This document shows positions 5,614-6,782 of a stretch of 6,782 bases of DNA, one piece after another. The first letter of the stretch is position 1. Each line of letters begins with the position of its first letter. This DNA comes from Halococcaceae archaeon (GTDB lineage Archaea; Halobacteriota; Halobacteria; Halobacteriales; Halalkalicoccaceae). The notes below the pieces were generated by a model that saw only the letters and a program-made list of their open reading frames with translations, was not told the DNA's origin and searched no databases. Where the stretch lies: positions 1 through 6,782 of the forward strand of contig SKXI01000223.1 in assembly GCA_007128515.1 (NCBI GenBank), in the 5' to 3' direction. The translations under genes were made by a program, and so were the position numbers.

Positions 5614-5642
5614 GGACCGAGCCGGAATAGCTCGCTCGGTCC
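5614..5642 (-). promoter_or_regulatory. 9-bp inverted repeat enclosing a putative TATA-like box
   Basis: GGACCGAGC (5614-5622) and GCTCGGTCC (5634-5642) are exact reverse complements with an 11-base spacer. On the minus strand the spacer contains CTATTCC (5624-5630), about 26 bases before the ATG at 5601. The repeat fills most of the gap between the cupin and the membrane protein genes. It could be an operator framing the membrane protein promoter, or a stem-loop at the end of the cupin transcript. Confidence 0.6.
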
Positions 5643-5644
5643 GC

Positions 5645-5962
5645 TCAGCTCGGCAGCGGGCAGAGGCTCGCGGTGAAGACGACGACCTCGTCGGTGTCGT
5701 TGCGCGCGCCGTGGGGGACGCCCGGCTCGTGGAGCACGACGCCCGGCGCCGTGATCTCCTCTTCCTCGTCGTCCTGGAGGACGGTCACGGTCCCCGAGAG
5801 CACGTGAAAGACGTTCGTTTCCTCGTCGTGGACGTGCGTCGAGAGTTCGCCGCCGGGACCGACCGCGAACGCCTTCACGAGCACGTCCTCGGAGACGACC
5901 AGTTCCTCCGAGACCACGTCGCCGTCGTCGGGCTCGAGGGTCGGATACCTGTCGAGGGCCAT
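5645..5962 (-). CDS. Small single-domain cupin protein
   Basis: A 105-residue protein consisting of one cupin beta-barrel. Motif 1 is GPGGELSTHVHDEETNVFHVLSG (residues 35-57), with H43 and H45 as expected metal ligands; the usual Glu of the motif, two residues before the Phe, appears to be Asn (N50). Motif 2 is APGVVLHEPGVPHGARN (72-88), with H84 as the third His ligand. Small cupins bind a metal and serve as dioxygenases, isomerases or ligand sensors; the substrate cannot be told. ATG 5962 gives the family's usual short N-terminus, and a minus-strand TTTTG box (5985-5990) lies about 25 bases upstream. The long open frame upstream of it is antisense to the export protein gene. It is followed 43 bp downstream by the PH-like membrane protein gene on the same strand and could be read through into it. 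Confidence 0.85.
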   Translation of the reverse strand: MALDRYPTLEPDDGDVVSEELVVSEDVLVKAFAVGPGGELSTHVHDEETNVFHVLSGTVTVLQDDEEEEITAPGVVLHEPGVPHGARNDTDEVVVFTASLCPLPS

Positions 5963-5983
5963 ACCCGACCTCCTCCCCGGACC

Positions 5984-5991
5984 CACAAAAG
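5984..5991 (-). promoter_or_regulatory. Putative TATA-like box of the cupin gene
   Basis: Minus-strand GCTTTTGT, centred about 25 bases before ATG 5962, is the only A/T run in an otherwise GC-rich divergent intergenic region (5963-6047). Confidence 0.45.
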
Positions 5992-6047
5992 CCTGCGCCC
6001 CGATCCGTTCCGAGTCGTTCATCCCGGACGACGGTGTAGACGGGGCG

Positions 6048-6617
6048 ATGCTCGCTCCGGGCCGAACGGCTCCTCTCGCGCTCTGGGCCCTCCCGTCGCT
6101 CGCGCTCGTCTCGCTTCCCTCCGCCGGGTCCGAGACGTTCGCAGGCGGTGGCCTCCTCGCGTACCTGCTGGTCTTCCTCGCGGCGGCGACGCCCTGGCTC
6201 GAGATCCTGCTCGTGATCCCGCCGGCGGTCGCAGCGGGCCTCGACCCGCTCCTCGTCGCCGTCGTCGCGCTCGTCGGGAACCTCCTTCCCGTCTGGGGGA
6301 TAATCCTCGGGTACGACGGTCTGAGAGGCCGGTGGCGCGCCTGGCGCGGTTCGGACGACAAGGGGAACGCAAGGGACGAGGAGCCGTCTAAACGACGGCA
6401 GCGCGCGGAGGGCCTCTTCCGCTCGTACGGTTTGCCGGGGCTCGCGCTCGCCGGCCCGATCCTCACTGGTGTCCACCTCGCGACGGTGGTCGCGCTGGCG
6501 CTCGGCGGACGGACCCGTCGGGTCGCGATCTGGATGGCGGCGAGCCTCGTGCTCTGGACCGCGATCATCACGCTCGTGACGGTCTCCGGGCTCTCGCTCG
6601 CCGGATTGTCGCCCTGA
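6048..6617 (+). CDS. COG2426-type 'small multidrug export' membrane protein
   Basis: A 189-residue membrane protein that resembles the Sm_multidrug_ex family (PF06695/COG2426). The family look comes from a first hydrophobic half (about residues 8-25 and 33-60), the block LEILLVIPPAVAAGLDP (51-67) followed by VALVGNLLPVWGIIL (73-87), a charged loop rich in Arg and Lys (91-125), then RSYGLPGLALAGPILTGVHLATVVALALG (125-153) and a last helix (about 158-182). The family name comes from early annotation; transport of drugs is not established, and this protein's substrate is unknown. ATG 6048 is the first start. I see only a poor match to a TATA-like box upstream (near 6018-6026), so its promoter is uncertain. 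It is divergent from the cupin gene and lies upstream of the cold-shock gene, which has its own promoter. Confidence 0.78.
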   Translation: MLAPGRTAPLALWALPSLALVSLPSAGSETFAGGGLLAYLLVFLAAATPWLEILLVIPPAVAAGLDPLLVAVVALVGNLLPVWGIILGYDGLRGRWRAWRGSDDKGNARDEEPSKRRQRAEGLFRSYGLPGLALAGPILTGVHLATVVALALGGRTRRVAIWMAASLVLWTAIITLVTVSGLSLAGLSP

Positions 6618-6633
6618 TTCGCTCTCGGAAACG

Positions 6634-6640
6634 TTATACG
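6634..6640 (+). promoter_or_regulatory. Putative TATA-like box of the cold-shock gene
   Basis: TTATACG is preceded by an A-rich GGAAACG that fits a BRE-like element. It lies 26-32 bases before ATG 6666 and is the clearest TATA match in the window. Confidence 0.6.
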
Positions 6641-6644
6641 TACG

Positions 6645-6662
6645 GACCTCGATAGTGAGGTC
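6645..6662. repeat. 6-bp inverted repeat between TATA box and cold-shock start codon
   Basis: GACCTC (6645-6650) and GAGGTC (6657-6662) are exact reverse complements around the spacer GATAGT. The repeat ends three bases before the ATG at 6666 and begins four bases after the TATA-like box. By position it could be an operator, or a very short 5' hairpin if transcription starts earlier than expected. Confidence 0.55.
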
Positions 6663-6665
6663 GTA

Positions 6666-6782
6666 ATGGCGAAAGGTACGGTCGATTTCTTCAACGACAC
6701 CGGCGGCTACGGCTTCATCGAGACTGAGGACGCGGACGAGGACGTCTTCTTCCACATGGAAGACGTGGGCGGCCCGGACTTA
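6666..6782 (+). CDS. cspA: Cold-shock protein (CspA family), 3' part outside window
   Basis: The first 39 codons of a cold-shock domain protein; haloarchaeal homologues are about 64 residues, so roughly 25 residues are missing beyond the window edge. The visible part begins MAKGTVDFFNDTGGYGFIET, with the RNP1-like GGYGFIE (residues 13-19) and the RNP2-like DVFFHM (26-31) that form the single-stranded nucleic-acid binding face of the five-strand barrel. These small proteins act as RNA chaperones and are often present in several copies per haloarchaeal genome; a housekeeping rather than strictly cold-inducible role is common. The acidic insert (EDADEDED-like, about 21-25) is a normal halophilic adaptation. 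The start is well supported by the TTATACG box. Confidence 0.93.
   Translation, partial: MAKGTVDFFNDTGGYGFIETEDADEDVFFHMEDVGGPDL

Noticed and set aside
5490..6755. 421-residue minus-strand open frame
   Set aside because: It is antisense to the export protein and cold-shock genes and out of frame with the cupin, with Arg/Glu-rich translation and no recognisable domain.
1..6782. CRISPR array, tRNA/rRNA gene, transposase, integrase or defence cluster
   Set aside because: I looked on both strands and saw no regularly spaced repeats, no cloverleaf with a TTC-type arm, and no protein with such a motif.

Overview
The window is an ordinary-looking piece of a halophilic archaeal (class Halobacteria) chromosome. 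The evidence is GC content of about two thirds, a strong third-position G/C bias, acidic proteins rich in Asp and Glu, archaeal-type genes (a DacZ-type diadenylate cyclase and a Tsr3/DUF367 rRNA modification enzyme), and start codons lying about 26 bases after T/A-rich boxes, the leaderless arrangement typical of haloarchaea. I cannot name the genus from the sequence.

Layout from left to right. The 3' end of an unrecognised acidic protein (1-192) stops directly before a 14-bp perfect inverted repeat with a 50-nt loop (193-270). Then come an MFS transporter (342-1487) and a diadenylate cyclase, dacZ (1520-2080), on the + strand. An NTF2/SnoaL-like protein (2068-2397, -) overlaps the dacZ tail by 13 bp and is divergent from tsr3 (2476-2970, +). 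A small protein with two CxxC...HxRHTxH modules follows (3032-3373, +), convergent with a two-helix membrane protein (3380-3673, -). A six-helix membrane protein (3789-4388, +) precedes a MoaB/Mog-type molybdopterin adenylyltransferase with a His-rich N-terminus (4413-4955, +). This is convergent with a four-helix membrane protein carrying a PH-like tail (4960-5601, -), which lies downstream of a cupin (5645-5962, -). A COG2426/DUF-type 'small multidrug export' membrane protein (6048-6617, +) and the first 39 codons of a cold-shock protein (6666 to the window end, +) close the window.

The genes do not form one pathway. They are mostly single-gene or two-gene housekeeping units, nearly all with their own putative TATA-like box. 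Themes are second-messenger signalling (c-di-AMP, linked to osmoadaptation in Haloferax), rRNA modification, molybdenum cofactor synthesis and several uncharacterised membrane proteins. I see no CRISPR array, RNA gene, transposase, phage gene or defence system. The items most worth a second look are the 193-270 palindrome, the variant catalytic motifs of DacZ, the duplicated zinc-binding protein, and a 9-bp inverted repeat flanking the likely promoter of the PH-like membrane protein gene.
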